Shown here: positions 1-7,490 of the stretch, piece by piece
How positions within the stretch are numbered: the stretch's first letter is position 1
Layout: each line of letters starts with the position of its first letter
Assembly: GCA_902526085.1 (NCBI GenBank)
Contig: CABZJN010000010.1
Coordinates: forward strand, 1 to 37,079
DNA length: 37,079 bases
Source of the DNA: an uncultured Pelagibacteraceae bacterium
Lineage (GTDB): Bacteria; Pseudomonadota; Alphaproteobacteria; Pelagibacterales; Pelagibacteraceae
Direction: 5' to 3'
Position numbers and translations under genes: made by a program
Notes under the pieces: model-generated
The model's input: only the letters and a program-made list of their open reading frames with translations
What the model was told of the DNA's origin: nothing
Database searches by the model: none

Positions 1-396
1 TTCATTAATTTTGGTTTCTAAATCAATACCAATCGTCTTCTTAATTTTTTCAGCTATTCTAGCAGATTTACCAGTTCTATCTCTTAGATAGTATAATTTG
101 GCTCTTCTTACTTTTCCTGATCTTACAACTTTTATTGTATCTACAATTGGGCTGTATAATGCAAAAGTTCTTTCTACTCCCTCACCAAAAGAAATTTTCC
201 TAACAGTAAAAGATGAATTGATGTCTCTACTCTTTTTTGCGATACATACACCTTCAAAATATTGAATTCTGTCTCTTTTACCCTCTGTTATCCTAACCCC
301 AACTTTAACGATGTCTCCAGGGAAAAAATCAGGATGTTTTCTCTCAGAAATAATCTTGTTTAAATTTGATCTGTTTATTTCTTCAATATTTTTCAT
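1..396 (-). CDS. rplS: 50S ribosomal protein L19 (C-terminus cut by window edge)
   Basis: Large-subunit ribosomal protein L19, which lies at the 30S-50S interface. Reading the minus strand from an ATG at 396 gives [12 protein letters not shown], then a section with [16 protein letters not shown], a [15 protein letters not shown] stretch, a [16 protein letters not shown] core and the basic segment [20 protein letters not shown], which are the family's hallmarks in the usual order. The frame is open to base 1, so 132 codons are visible. L19 is usually about 115-130 residues, so only a short tail should be missing. The start lies 1 base after the trmD stop, the classic trmD-rplS coupling, so it is probably read from the ffh/rpsP transcript. 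Confidence 0.96.
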   Translation of the reverse strand, partial: MKNIEEINRSNLNKIISERKHPDFFPGDIVKVGVRITEGKRDRIQYFEGVCIAKKSRDINSSFTVRKISFGEGVERTFALYSPIVDTIKVVRSGKVRRAKLYYLRDRTGKSARIAEKIKKTIGIDLETKINE

Positions 397-397
397 T

Positions 398-1081
398 TTA
401 ATTTTTCTTATATTTTTGCCACAAGTCTGGCCTTCGGTCGCGTGTTATAGCCTCAGATTGAGATAAACGCCAGTCTTTAATTTTGGCGTGATCACCTGAA
501 ATTAGCACATTTGGGACCTTTTTTTCCTCCCAAACTTGAGGTTTTGTGAACTGCGGATATTCAAGAAGGCCATTCTCAAAACTCTCGTCTTTTGAGGAAT
601 TAATATTACCTAGAATTCCTGGAATAAATCTTAAAATAGAGTCTGTTACGACAAATGCAGCAACTTCACCCCCTGACAGTATAAAGTCACCAATGCTAAT
701 CTCTTCAATATCTCTACTTTCTAGTATTCTCTCATCTACTCCTTCGAAGTGTCCACAAATTAAATTGATTGTTTTTTCATTCGAAAACTCTCTTGCAAGT
801 TTGGAATTAAATACTTTTCCTCTTGGACTTAAATAGAGGGTTTTTTCTTTAGCCTTGATATTTGCATCTAATGAATTTGCCAAAACATCTGCTTTCATAA
901 TCATTCCATTTCCTCCACCATAAGGAGTGTCGTCAACAGTTTTATGTTTATCTAAAGCATAATCTCTTATGTTTACTGTTTCTAAATCCCATTTTTTTCC
1001 TTTTGACTTTCCAAAAAGGCCTTTACTTAAATAACCAGGAAAATATTCAGGATACAACGTAAATACTCTAGACAAAAACAT
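398..1081 (-). CDS. trmD: tRNA (guanine-N1-)-methyltransferase TrmD
   Basis: TrmD methylates G37 of a subset of tRNAs with S-adenosylmethionine, protecting the reading frame. The 227-residue protein starts [14 protein letters not shown] and carries the trefoil-knot SAM-site signatures: [13 protein letters not shown] near residues 105-117 and [11 protein letters not shown] near 130-140, as well as the [11 protein letters not shown] segment. The frame stays open upstream to 1336, but that extension only reads the repetitive lysine/glutamate tail of rpsP out of frame. The ATG at 1081, 4 bases after the rpsP stop, is therefore the start. Length is slightly below the common 230-250. In most bacteria rimM lies between rpsP and trmD; here it does not. 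Confidence 0.96.
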   Translation of the reverse strand: MFLSRVFTLYPEYFPGYLSKGLFGKSKGKKWDLETVNIRDYALDKHKTVDDTPYGGGNGMIMKADVLANSLDANIKAKEKTLYLSPRGKVFNSKLAREFSNEKTINLICGHFEGVDERILESRDIEEISIGDFILSGGEVAAFVVTDSILRFIPGILGNINSSKDESFENGLLEYPQFTKPQVWEEKKVPNVLISGDHAKIKDWRLSQSEAITRDRRPDLWQKYKKN

Positions 1082-1085
1082 TATT

Positions 1086-1571
1086 CTATTTAGCTTCTTC
1101 CTTCGGAGCTTCCGTTTTAGCATCTTCTTTTGGTGCCTCTGCTTTTGGAGCTTCTGTTTTAACCTCTTCTTTTGGAGCTTCTGTTTTAGCCTCTTCTTTT
1201 GGTGCCTCTGTTTTTGGCTCTTCTGTTTTAGTTGCATCTGCTTTAGCTTCGCCGCCCTCATCAGTTTTCTTTCTATCTTTTTTTGGAATCGCTTTTTGAG
1301 GATTATTTCCTTTTGCTGGCATAGGCATAATCTCATTTTCTCCTAACAACCTTGCAACTCTAGTTGTTGGTTGTGCCCCTTGACCTAGCCAATACTTAAC
1401 TCTTTCAACATCTAATCCCATTCTTTCTTTTTTTTCCCTTGGAATTAGAGGATTAAAAAAACCTAATTTTTCTATAAACCTTCCATCTCTTGGAAATCTA
1501 CTATCAGCAACCACTATCTTATAAACTGGTCTCTTCTTAGTTCCCCCCATTGATAAACGCATTTTTAACAT
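1086..1571 (-). CDS. rpsP: 30S ribosomal protein S16 with long repetitive charged tail
   Basis: Small-subunit ribosomal protein S16. Residues 1-85 hold the whole S16 fold: [35 protein letters not shown] and [12 protein letters not shown]. The first ATG (1571) is preceded by AGGAG five bases away, so MLKMRLS is preferred over the internal ATG three codons later. S16 is usually 80-100 residues; this one is 161. Residues 86-114 are a lysine-rich linker, and 115-161 consist of imperfect KTEAPKEEA units, probably unstructured and exposed on the ribosome. It sits between ffh (stop 12 bases upstream of the start) and trmD (start 4 bases downstream), so all are likely co-transcribed. Confidence 0.96.
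   Translation of the reverse strand: MLKMRLSMGGTKKRPVYKIVVADSRFPRDGRFIEKLGFFNPLIPREKKERMGLDVERVKYWLGQGAQPTTRVARLLGENEIMPMPAKGNNPQKAIPKKDRKKTDEGGEAKADATKTEEPKTEAPKEEAKTEAPKEEVKTEAPKAEAPKEDAKTEAPKEEAK
1089..1229 (-). repeat. Imperfect 27-base coding repeats in rpsP tail
   Basis: Within rpsP, DNA encoding [13 protein letters not shown] units is repeated about four times, with one longer variant ([14 protein letters not shown]). Copies are close but not identical at the DNA level, so the array could change length by slipped-strand replication. The period is a multiple of three, so unit gain or loss would keep the reading frame. This repetition also creates a long false open frame that runs upstream of trmD. 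Confidence 0.85.
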
Positions 1572-1583
1572 TTGTTCTCCTAT

Positions 1584-2943
1584 TTATTTTAATTGATTAA
1601 AAAGTTCTGGTGGTATGCCTTTATCCATCATCCCTTTTGTATTTCCTTTAGACATTTTTTTCATCATTTCTGACATCATCTTAAATTGCTTAAGCAATTT
1701 ATTGATAGTGGCTACATCTGTTCCTGAGCCATTAGCAATTCTTTTTTTTTCTAGAACCATCTATAATCTTAGGGTTTTCACGCTCTGTTTTAGTCATTGA
1801 TAATATTACTGCTTCGTTTTGAGTAATTATTTTTTCATCCACTCCTGCTTGATCCATTTGAGATTTAACTTTTGAGACACCAGGCAAAAAAGACATTATA
1901 CCTTCAATACCACCCATTTTTTTCATTTGTCTTAGCTGAGTAAGATAATCCTCTAACGAGAACTGACCTTTTTTTAATTTTTCCTCTGTTTTTTTTAATT
2001 TTTCTTCATCTAGATCTTCTGCAGCCTTTTCAACAAGGGAAACAATATCTCCCATACCTAAAATTCTATTGGCAATTCTGTCTGGGTGAAAAACTTCAAA
2101 ATTTTCTATCTTTTCACCAACTCCTAAAAATTTTATTGGAACACCCGCAACATATTTCATACTTAATGCCGCTCCACCTCTTCCATCACCATCTGATCTG
2201 GTAAGAATAATACCTGTCAGATTTACTGTACTTTTAAATTCTTTAGCTACATTAGCTGCTACTTGACCAGTTAAAGAATCTGCAACAAGAATTGTTTCTG
2301 ATGGGTTTATAATACTTTCAATTTGTTTAATCTCACTCATCATTTGTAAATCAATCTGAGTTCTTCCGGCTGTATCAAATAGAATAACATCTGCTCCATT
2401 TAGATTAGCAGCACTAATCGCTCTTCTGCAAATATCTGCAGGAAGTTGATTTTTGATGACTGGAAGTGTTATTATATTATTTTGTTCACCCAAAAGTCTT
2501 AGTTGCTCTTGTGCAGCAGGTCTGTAAACGTCTAGACTAGCCATCATAACTTTTTTCTTTTTGTTAGCCTCTAAATATCTTGCTAGCTTTGCTGTAGTTG
2601 TAGTTTTTCCAGAACCCTGTAACCCAACTAACATCACTGGAACAGGAGGAACTGCATTTAATTCAATATCTGAATTTTTATCCCCTAAGAAAGAAATTAA
2701 CTCATCGTTTACAACTTTAACTACCATCTGTCCAGGTGAAGTAGATCTGACGATCTGTTGACCAAGAGCTTTGGGTTTCACTCTATTTATAAATTCTTTT
2801 ACAACTTCTAAAGATACATCCGCTTCTAAAAGAGCAAGCCTAATCTCTCTTAAACCCTCATCTACTTGTTTTTCATCAAGCGAAGGTGCTTTTTTTAAAG
2901 AAGAAAATATTTCTTCAAATTTATTTGTTAAATTTTCAAACAT
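1584..2943 (-). CDS. ffh: Signal recognition particle protein Ffh, with a 1-base shift in an A9 run
   Basis: Ffh is the SRP GTPase that binds 4.5S RNA and signal peptides and targets nascent membrane proteins to FtsY. From ATG 2943 the protein shows the N domain (MFENLTNKFEEIF), the G1 loop GLQGSGKTTTTAK near residues 107-119, DTAGR, TRSDGDGRGGAALS and GVGEKIENFEVF, then a methionine-rich M domain. The direct frame ends at 1732 after GSRKKKNC (403 residues). Reading the nine-A run (T9 at 1742-1750) as eight restores GSRKKRIANGSG, the conserved SRP-RNA-binding motif, and continues through LLKQFKMMSEMMKKM to a stop at 1584, giving a normal 452-residue Ffh. The shift could be programmed slippage, a sequencing or assembly error, or a real mutation. 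The gene is essential and otherwise intact, so I annotate the full span. Confidence 0.9.
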
Positions 2944-3050
2944 AATCACATCCAGCAAGTGTCGCACCAGTGGGCGAACTCTCGCTGACTGGTGTCGATC
3001 TCTTTGTTACCAAAGACACCGCAAATTGCTGTATTTTGCGGAAACGGCGA
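2944..3050 (-). ncRNA. Structured 5' leader RNA of ffh (probable cis-regulatory element)
   Basis: The gap upstream of ffh is notably richer in G and C than its surroundings and folds strongly on the ffh strand. Visible pairings (plus coordinates): CCGCAAA 3035-3041 with TTTGCGG 3019-3025, 7 bp; GGTGTC 3015-3020 with GACACC 2991-2996, enclosing a short hairpin with a GUAA tetraloop (3007-3010); CACCAGT 2988-2994 with ACTGGTG 2965-2971, enclosing GCGA/UCGC. The GACACC strand of the second stem overlaps CACCAGT of the third, so the full forms of both cannot exist together. From memory, a structured ffh leader motif was described in Pelagibacter by comparative metagenomics; I could not verify that this is the same motif. 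The 4.5S RNA signature (GGUC...GGAAG...GCAGC) is absent, so this is not SRP RNA itself. Confidence 0.72.
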
Positions 3051-3053
3051 TAA

Positions 3054-3079
3054 ACTATAATAGAGGTTCAAAATGTCAA
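3054..3079 (-). promoter_or_regulatory. Candidate ffh promoter overlapping a divergent dapF -10 box
   Basis: On the ffh strand a perfect -35 TTGACA (3079-3074) is followed after 14 bases by TATAGT (3059-3054). The spacer is shorter than the usual 16-18, so the exact boxes are uncertain. A start near 3047 would give a leader of about 105 bases containing the whole folded element. On the opposite strand a perfect TATAAT lies at 3056-3061, about 43 bases before dapF, so the two divergent promoters appear to share their -10 region. Confidence 0.45.
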
Positions 3080-3103
3080 TAAATAAGTTAAATACTGAAG
3101 TAT

Positions 3104-3928
3104 ATGGAATTTAAAGCTTTTAAAATGGATGGTCTTGGAAATGATTTTGTAATTATTGATAATAGGTCAAATAATGTGGAATTAAACAAGGATCAAATAA
3201 TTAAAATTTGTGATCGAAACTTTATTGGTTGTGACCAACTAATCTATATTAACAACAGTGATAATGCTGATGCTGATCTAGAATTTTATAACTCTGATGG
3301 TTCGGGATCTGACGCCTGTGGAAACGGTACAAGATGTGTGGCCTTCTTATTATCAAAAGAAAAAAATACAAAAAATATAAGCGTTCAAGTAGCATCAAAA
3401 CAGTTAAATTCAAAATTACTTGATGATGGTCAAGTTGAAACAATAATTGGTGTACCAAGAACTAACTGGAAAGAAATTCCTTTATCTAAAAAACTTGATA
3501 CTAAAAATTTAGGAATAATTATAGAAGATAACAATAACCAAGAAGTGAGTGGCGGTATAGCTATTAACGTAGGTAATCCTCATACTATTTTTTTTGTTGA
3601 TAATGTAGAAAATTTCAATTTAGAAAAAATTGGACCTGAGATCGAAAATCATGAACTGTTTCCAGAAAAATGTAATTTCACTCTTGCTCAAAAATTAAAT
3701 CAAAATCATTATAAAATTAAAGTTTGGGAAAGAGGTGCAGGTTTAACGAAAGCATGTGGGACTGCTGCGTGTGCAACAGCAGTGGCTGCAAATTTAGAAA
3801 AATTAGAAAATTCTAGAACTGAAATTGAATTCAGTTTAGGAAAATTAATAATTTCTATTGATGAAAGTCAACAAATTCATATGAAAGGACCTGTATCTAG
3901 TATCAGAGAAATAGATATAAATATCTGA
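3104..3928 (+). CDS. dapF: Diaminopimelate epimerase
   Basis: DapF interconverts LL- and meso-diaminopimelate in the cytoplasm, supplying lysine and the peptidoglycan cross-linker, without a cofactor and using two cysteines. The 274-residue protein starts KMDGLGNDFVIID (residues 7-19) and has the first catalytic Cys at residue 72 in SDACGNGTRC, and the second in ERGAGLTKACGTAACA near residue 220. Length is normal. Its stop overlaps the ftsY start by one base (TGATG), so the two are translationally coupled. It is divergent from ffh, putting both SRP GTPase genes on either side of one regulatory gap. In many alphaproteobacteria an mtaB-type gene sits between dapF and ftsY; here it does not. Confidence 0.97.
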   Translation: MEFKAFKMDGLGNDFVIIDNRSNNVELNKDQIIKICDRNFIGCDQLIYINNSDNADADLEFYNSDGSGSDACGNGTRCVAFLLSKEKNTKNISVQVASKQLNSKLLDDGQVETIIGVPRTNWKEIPLSKKLDTKNLGIIIEDNNNQEVSGGIAINVGNPHTIFFVDNVENFNLEKIGPEIENHELFPEKCNFTLAQKLNQNHYKIKVWERGAGLTKACGTAACATAVAANLEKLENSRTEIEFSLGKLIISIDESQQIHMKGPVSSIREIDINI

Positions 3929-4845
3929 TGGGTATTTTCGAAAAGTTTAAATTAGGTTTTAAAAAAAGTGCTGATAGTATTTCTTCAGGACTTAGAGAAA
4001 TAATAGTAAAAAAGGAAATTGATGATGAAACATTAAACAAAATTGAGGAATTTTTGATTAGTTCGGATGTTGGCATTGACGCTTCAGCTGAAATAAAGAA
4101 TATTATATCTCAAAAAAAAATTGACCCAAAGAAAAATGCGGTTGAGGAAATAAATTCTATTTTAAAAGAATATATTTTGGAGTTAATGGTACCCTTAGAA
4201 AGAAAAGATTTTTTTGAAAATAAAGAAAATTTAAACGTAACATTAATTTCTGGTGTAAACGGGGTAGGTAAGACGACCACTATCGGTAAAATTGGTAAAA
4301 TATTTAAAGATAACGGCTCAGAAGTAATATTTTCTGCTTGTGATACTTTTAGGGCAGCAGCAATAGAGCAGTTAGAGTCTTGGTCTGATAAAATTGGAGC
4401 GACAATTATCAAATCAAATCCGGGGTCTGACCCTGCTTCAGTAGCTTACAAGGCGATAGAACATGCAAAAAACAACAATATTAGACGGGTTCTAATTGAT
4501 ACCGCTGGCAGATTGCAAAATAAGAAAAATTTAATGGATGAATTCAAAAAAATTGCAAATGTTATAAAAAAAACAGATGAAAGTGCACCCCATGATGTCG
4601 TTTTAGTTCTAGATGCAACCTCTGGGCAAAATATAATAAATCAACTTGAAGAATTTGATAAAATTATAAAAATTACTGGTATAATTATGACAAAACTTGA
4701 TGGGACTGCAAAAGGAGGAGTTCTAATTGCAATTTCAAAAAAATATAAGGTTCCAATTTTAGGCCTTGGACTTGGAGAAAAAGAAGATGATTTACAAATT
4801 TTCAATGCTGAACAATTTGCAGACGCATTTACTCAATTTAATTAA
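3928..4845 (+). CDS. ftsY: Signal recognition particle receptor FtsY (minimal NG form)
   Basis: FtsY is the membrane-associated GTPase that docks the Ffh/4.5S RNA/ribosome complex at the translocon. The 305-residue protein has an N-domain helical bundle (residues 1-95), G1 GVNGVGKTT at 109-117, FSACDTFRAAA, DTAGR near 191, TKLDGTAKGG and a closing GLGLGEKEDDLQIF. The long acidic A domain of E. coli FtsY is absent, leaving only a short amphipathic N-terminus (MGIFEKFKLGFKKSADS) that could contact lipid. The start overlaps the dapF stop, and the 3' end overlaps the convergent 4838-5398 gene by 8 bases. Confidence 0.97.
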   Translation: MGIFEKFKLGFKKSADSISSGLREIIVKKEIDDETLNKIEEFLISSDVGIDASAEIKNIISQKKIDPKKNAVEEINSILKEYILELMVPLERKDFFENKENLNVTLISGVNGVGKTTTIGKIGKIFKDNGSEVIFSACDTFRAAAIEQLESWSDKIGATIIKSNPGSDPASVAYKAIEHAKNNNIRRVLIDTAGRLQNKKNLMDEFKKIANVIKKTDESAPHDVVLVLDATSGQNIINQLEEFDKIIKITGIIMTKLDGTAKGGVLIAISKKYKVPILGLGLGEKEDDLQIFNAEQFADAFTQFN

Positions 4846-5398
4846 TTAGATTTTTTGAAATTAAAGGTTTTTCTATAGAACATTCAAAATTATTCTTATT
4901 TGTTTCATATCCACAAACTTTTGCATAACTTGAAATAATGAAATTTAGTTTACCATTATTCTCGAAATTTTTTAATTTTTTAGACTGAATATTATATTCT
5001 AAATTTTGATGAAAATTTTTTTTACCACTCACTAAAATTAAAGTATTATTATCTTTCATTAAATAGTATGCAAAGTCCTCAGGAAAAACTGGATAGGTAT
5101 AATTTTTTACAAGTTTTTTAACTTTTTTAGGAAACCATTCATATGTTAGTAAAGGGAGGTCCTCTTTTGAATTATGATTATAAATATATAGATCTTGTGG
5201 GTAATCATTAATATAGTTTGCATCTTCTCCTCTTGCCAAAATGGCTTTGCCTCTTGTTTTGAAATATAATGTAAATTGACTATTATATGATTTCATTTTA
5301 CCAACATAAAAATATTTATTTCTAGTTTCATTGCTGATTTCTGCGTAAGAAATATTTGAAAAAAGATTTATAATTAATATAGATAAGATTCTCTTCAT
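4838..5398 (-). CDS. Hypothetical exported protein
   Basis: I do not recognise this 186-residue protein. The N-terminus MKRILSILIINLFSNISYA looks like a Sec signal peptide with cleavage after AYA-like SYA (residue 19), so the mature protein is probably periplasmic. The mature part is rich in Tyr, Asn and Lys, has no further membrane segment, and contains two cysteines near the C-terminus (CGYETNKNNFEC) spaced for a disulfide. Its 3' end overlaps ftsY by 8 bases in convergent orientation. The 49-base gap upstream separates it from the hydrolase gene, so it may share the hydrolase transcript. Codon use resembles its neighbours. Possibly restricted to SAR11. Confidence 0.8.
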   Translation of the reverse strand: MKRILSILIINLFSNISYAEISNETRNKYFYVGKMKSYNSQFTLYFKTRGKAILARGEDANYINDYPQDLYIYNHNSKEDLPLLTYEWFPKKVKKLVKNYTYPVFPEDFAYYLMKDNNTLILVSGKKNFHQNLEYNIQSKKLKNFENNGKLNFIISSYAKVCGYETNKNNFECSIEKPLISKNLIN

Positions 5399-5447
5399 AT
5401 ATGACTTAAAATATATAATATTGCTTAATATTTGTTTGAATTGTGTC

Positions 5448-6257
5448 TTAATTTAATCCTGTAATAAATAACTCAATCGAGTAAATGAGATTTTCATTAA
5501 AATCCATCATGTGATCATCATTTTCAACAAAAAAACTTGATTTTTTTCCATTAAACTTATCATAAATTTCTTTTCCCATTTTAAATGGCACAATTTTATC
5601 TTTCATGCCATGCATTACAAGAATTGGAGCAGTATTTTTATTCAATTTGTTAATTGAATTATATTTATCTTTCAATAAATATTTGACTGGCAAGTATGGA
5701 TAATAACTTTTTGCTAGTGTTTCCATGGATGTGAACGGTGACTCTAAAATCACACCACTAAAAGAATAATCTTTTGCTAGATTTAATGCAATTGCTGTAC
5801 CTAATGACTCACCATACAAGATTATATTTTTATCTTCAATTTTATTGGAATTTAACCATTTCTTTGCTGCCAAAGCATCTTCATAAAGGCCTGTTTCTGA
5901 GGGTTTTCCATCATTTCCGCTAAACCCCCTGTAAGCAAATATCAAATAGTTAACATTCATTTTTGAGAATTCATTTAACTTATAAATACGATTATCAAGT
6001 TTTCCGGCATTACCATGAAAAAGTAATATAGTCTTATAATTTTCCTTCTTTTGAAAGTGCCATCCGACCAAACTACTTTCAGAGTTAATAAATACCTTTT
6101 CAATTTTATGATTTAAAGGTCCTTCATCTAAATAATTATTTTCTCCTGGATGGTACAGAAGATTTCTTTGATAGAAATAAATAAAAATACAAATAAACGC
6201 ATAAATTGTTAATATTAATAATAATATATTTGTTAGTGTCATTTTTTTATTAATCAT
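5448..6257 (-). CDS. Membrane-anchored alpha/beta hydrolase (BEM46/ABHD13-like)
   Basis: Serine hydrolase of the alpha/beta fold. One N-terminal hydrophobic helix (residues 8-29) would anchor it in the inner membrane, followed by FYQRNLLYHPG, typical of the BEM46/ABHD13 group. The oxyanion segment is HGNAG (81-85), the nucleophile elbow is GESLG with Ser151, and the remaining triad candidates are Asp220 in MHGMKDKIVPF and His249 in NDDHMMDF. The substrate is unknown; esterase or thioesterase activity is plausible. The first ATG overlaps the upstream MFS stop by 8 bases; a second in-frame ATG at 6242 is an alternative start. Probably an operon with the MFS gene. Confidence 0.88.
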   Translation of the reverse strand: MINKKMTLTNILLLILTIYAFICIFIYFYQRNLLYHPGENNYLDEGPLNHKIEKVFINSESSLVGWHFQKKENYKTILLFHGNAGKLDNRIYKLNEFSKMNVNYLIFAYRGFSGNDGKPSETGLYEDALAAKKWLNSNKIEDKNIILYGESLGTAIALNLAKDYSFSGVILESPFTSMETLAKSYYPYLPVKYLLKDKYNSINKLNKNTAPILVMHGMKDKIVPFKMGKEIYDKFNGKKSSFFVENDDHMMDFNENLIYSIELFITGLN

Positions 6258-7461
6258 TATTTCTGTTTAGATAAATGAAAAAGATATAACTTAATATACA
6301 AAGAATTAAAAAAATTGAAAAAGAAATTCTATAACTACTTACAATATTAAATCCTTTAGAATCAAATAAGTCTATAAATAATCCAATGCCCCATTGCATA
6401 AAGAATGTTCCTGAATGAATGAATACATTATATGAAGTGAGTGACTTACCTGCTAAATTTTGCGAAAAGTTTAAAGCTATTGCTGGTTGTGTTAGAGAAA
6501 TTACAATTGAAGTCATAATATATGTTGCAAATAAAAAAGCTCCAGCATTAGGACCAAAAAAGATTATTAGAAAAAAGACAAAGTAACTTATTGGTAGTCC
6601 TAATTTAATAAGTTTAACACTACTTATTCCGTAATCAGAGAGTTTGGGTAGAATATATCCCCATAAAAAGTATGATGCCAACATAGTTACATTGATCCAA
6701 AACAAGCCTGTAGCACTTTGAAATGGAGTATACCCTGTAATATTTAGCATCCAAGGACCGGCCCAAAGCGTTTGGATTGCCTGTATACCACCATAATTAA
6801 TAAATGCTAATGGTACCATGCTAATAAAAAACTTATTCTTCCAAATTTGAGCTAAACCTTTTTTTTCTTCATCAATAGTAAAGTTTTCTTTCTGTTCCCA
6901 ATTAGGAGTGAATAAGAAAATTAAAATAATACTTATTAAAATAAGTATAGCTATTAAAATGAAAATCCATCTCCATCCTATGTATGGTAATAAAATTTGG
7001 ACAGGTAAAGTAGATGATACAAAACCTATATTTGCTACCATTAACATCCATGAATTGGCGCGCTGTTGATATTTTTCAGCAAACCAAACTCTGTATCCTG
7101 TTAGAGGTCCCATCATACAAGCGCTCACACCGATACCAATAAATATTCTTGAAATAAGCAACCCAGAAAAACTCTTTGCTAATGCAAATGATATAGTTCC
7201 TACCAATGCAATTATTAAAAAATAGCCAACAACTTTTTTTGGTCCAAATTTATCAAGGAGCAGTCCTATTGGGACTTGCATAATTGAAAAACCAATAAAA
7301 TAGCCTCCTGCTAACAGTCCTAAATTACCTGCTGTTAAATCGAATTCATATGTCAGAACCGGTGTTAATGTTGCAGTAATAGATCTGACAAGATTTGATA
7401 ATAAAAAACCAAAGGCAAATATGCAAAATATGATAATGCTTTTATTTACTTTTGTAATCAT
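6250..7461 (-). CDS. Major facilitator superfamily transporter
   Basis: A 403-residue polytopic protein with about 12 hydrophobic segments in two six-helix halves, separated near residues 190-210 by a charged loop (NWEQKENFTIDEEKKG). The cytoplasmic loop between helices 2 and 3 has the MFS motif-A pattern GLLLDKFGPKK. The substrate cannot be read from the sequence; general resemblance is to bacterial sugar/organic-anion or nitrate-type facilitators. It diverges from the gamma-glutamyltransferase gene with only 29 bases between the two starts, so the promoters must overlap or lie inside coding sequence, and the pair may be co-regulated. Confidence 0.9.
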   Translation of the reverse strand: MITKVNKSIIIFCIFAFGFLLSNLVRSITATLTPVLTYEFDLTAGNLGLLAGGYFIGFSIMQVPIGLLLDKFGPKKVVGYFLIIALVGTISFALAKSFSGLLISRIFIGIGVSACMMGPLTGYRVWFAEKYQQRANSWMLMVANIGFVSSTLPVQILLPYIGWRWIFILIAILILISIILIFLFTPNWEQKENFTIDEEKKGLAQIWKNKFFISMVPLAFINYGGIQAIQTLWAGPWMLNITGYTPFQSATGLFWINVTMLASYFLWGYILPKLSDYGISSVKLIKLGLPISYFVFFLIIFFGPNAGAFLFATYIMTSIVISLTQPAIALNFSQNLAGKSLTSYNVFIHSGTFFMQWGIGLFIDLFDSKGFNIVSSYRISFSIFLILCILSYIFFIYLNRNND

Positions 7462-7490
7462 TTATAAATTTTTGAGATTTAATCTGTACT

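Noticed and set aside
1089..1229. CRISPR-like or other short tandem repeat array
   Set aside because: The repeat is coding, follows the S16 frame and lacks unique spacers.
1082..1336. In-frame upstream extension of trmD giving a 312-residue lysine/glutamine-rich protein
   Set aside because: It reads the rpsP repeat tail out of frame; the TrmD family start MFLSRVF lies at 1081.
2944..3050. 4.5S SRP RNA gene next to ffh
   Set aside because: The conserved apical sequence of SRP RNA (GGAAG...GCAGC) is not present on either strand; the fold is better explained as an ffh leader.
2771..3082. Plus-strand open frame antisense to the ffh start
   Set aside because: It overlaps ffh coding and the leader, with no recognisable protein features.
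7462..7490. Operator between the MFS and gamma-glutamyltransferase genes
   Set aside because: Only 29 AT-rich bases with no symmetry or clear promoter boxes that I could support.
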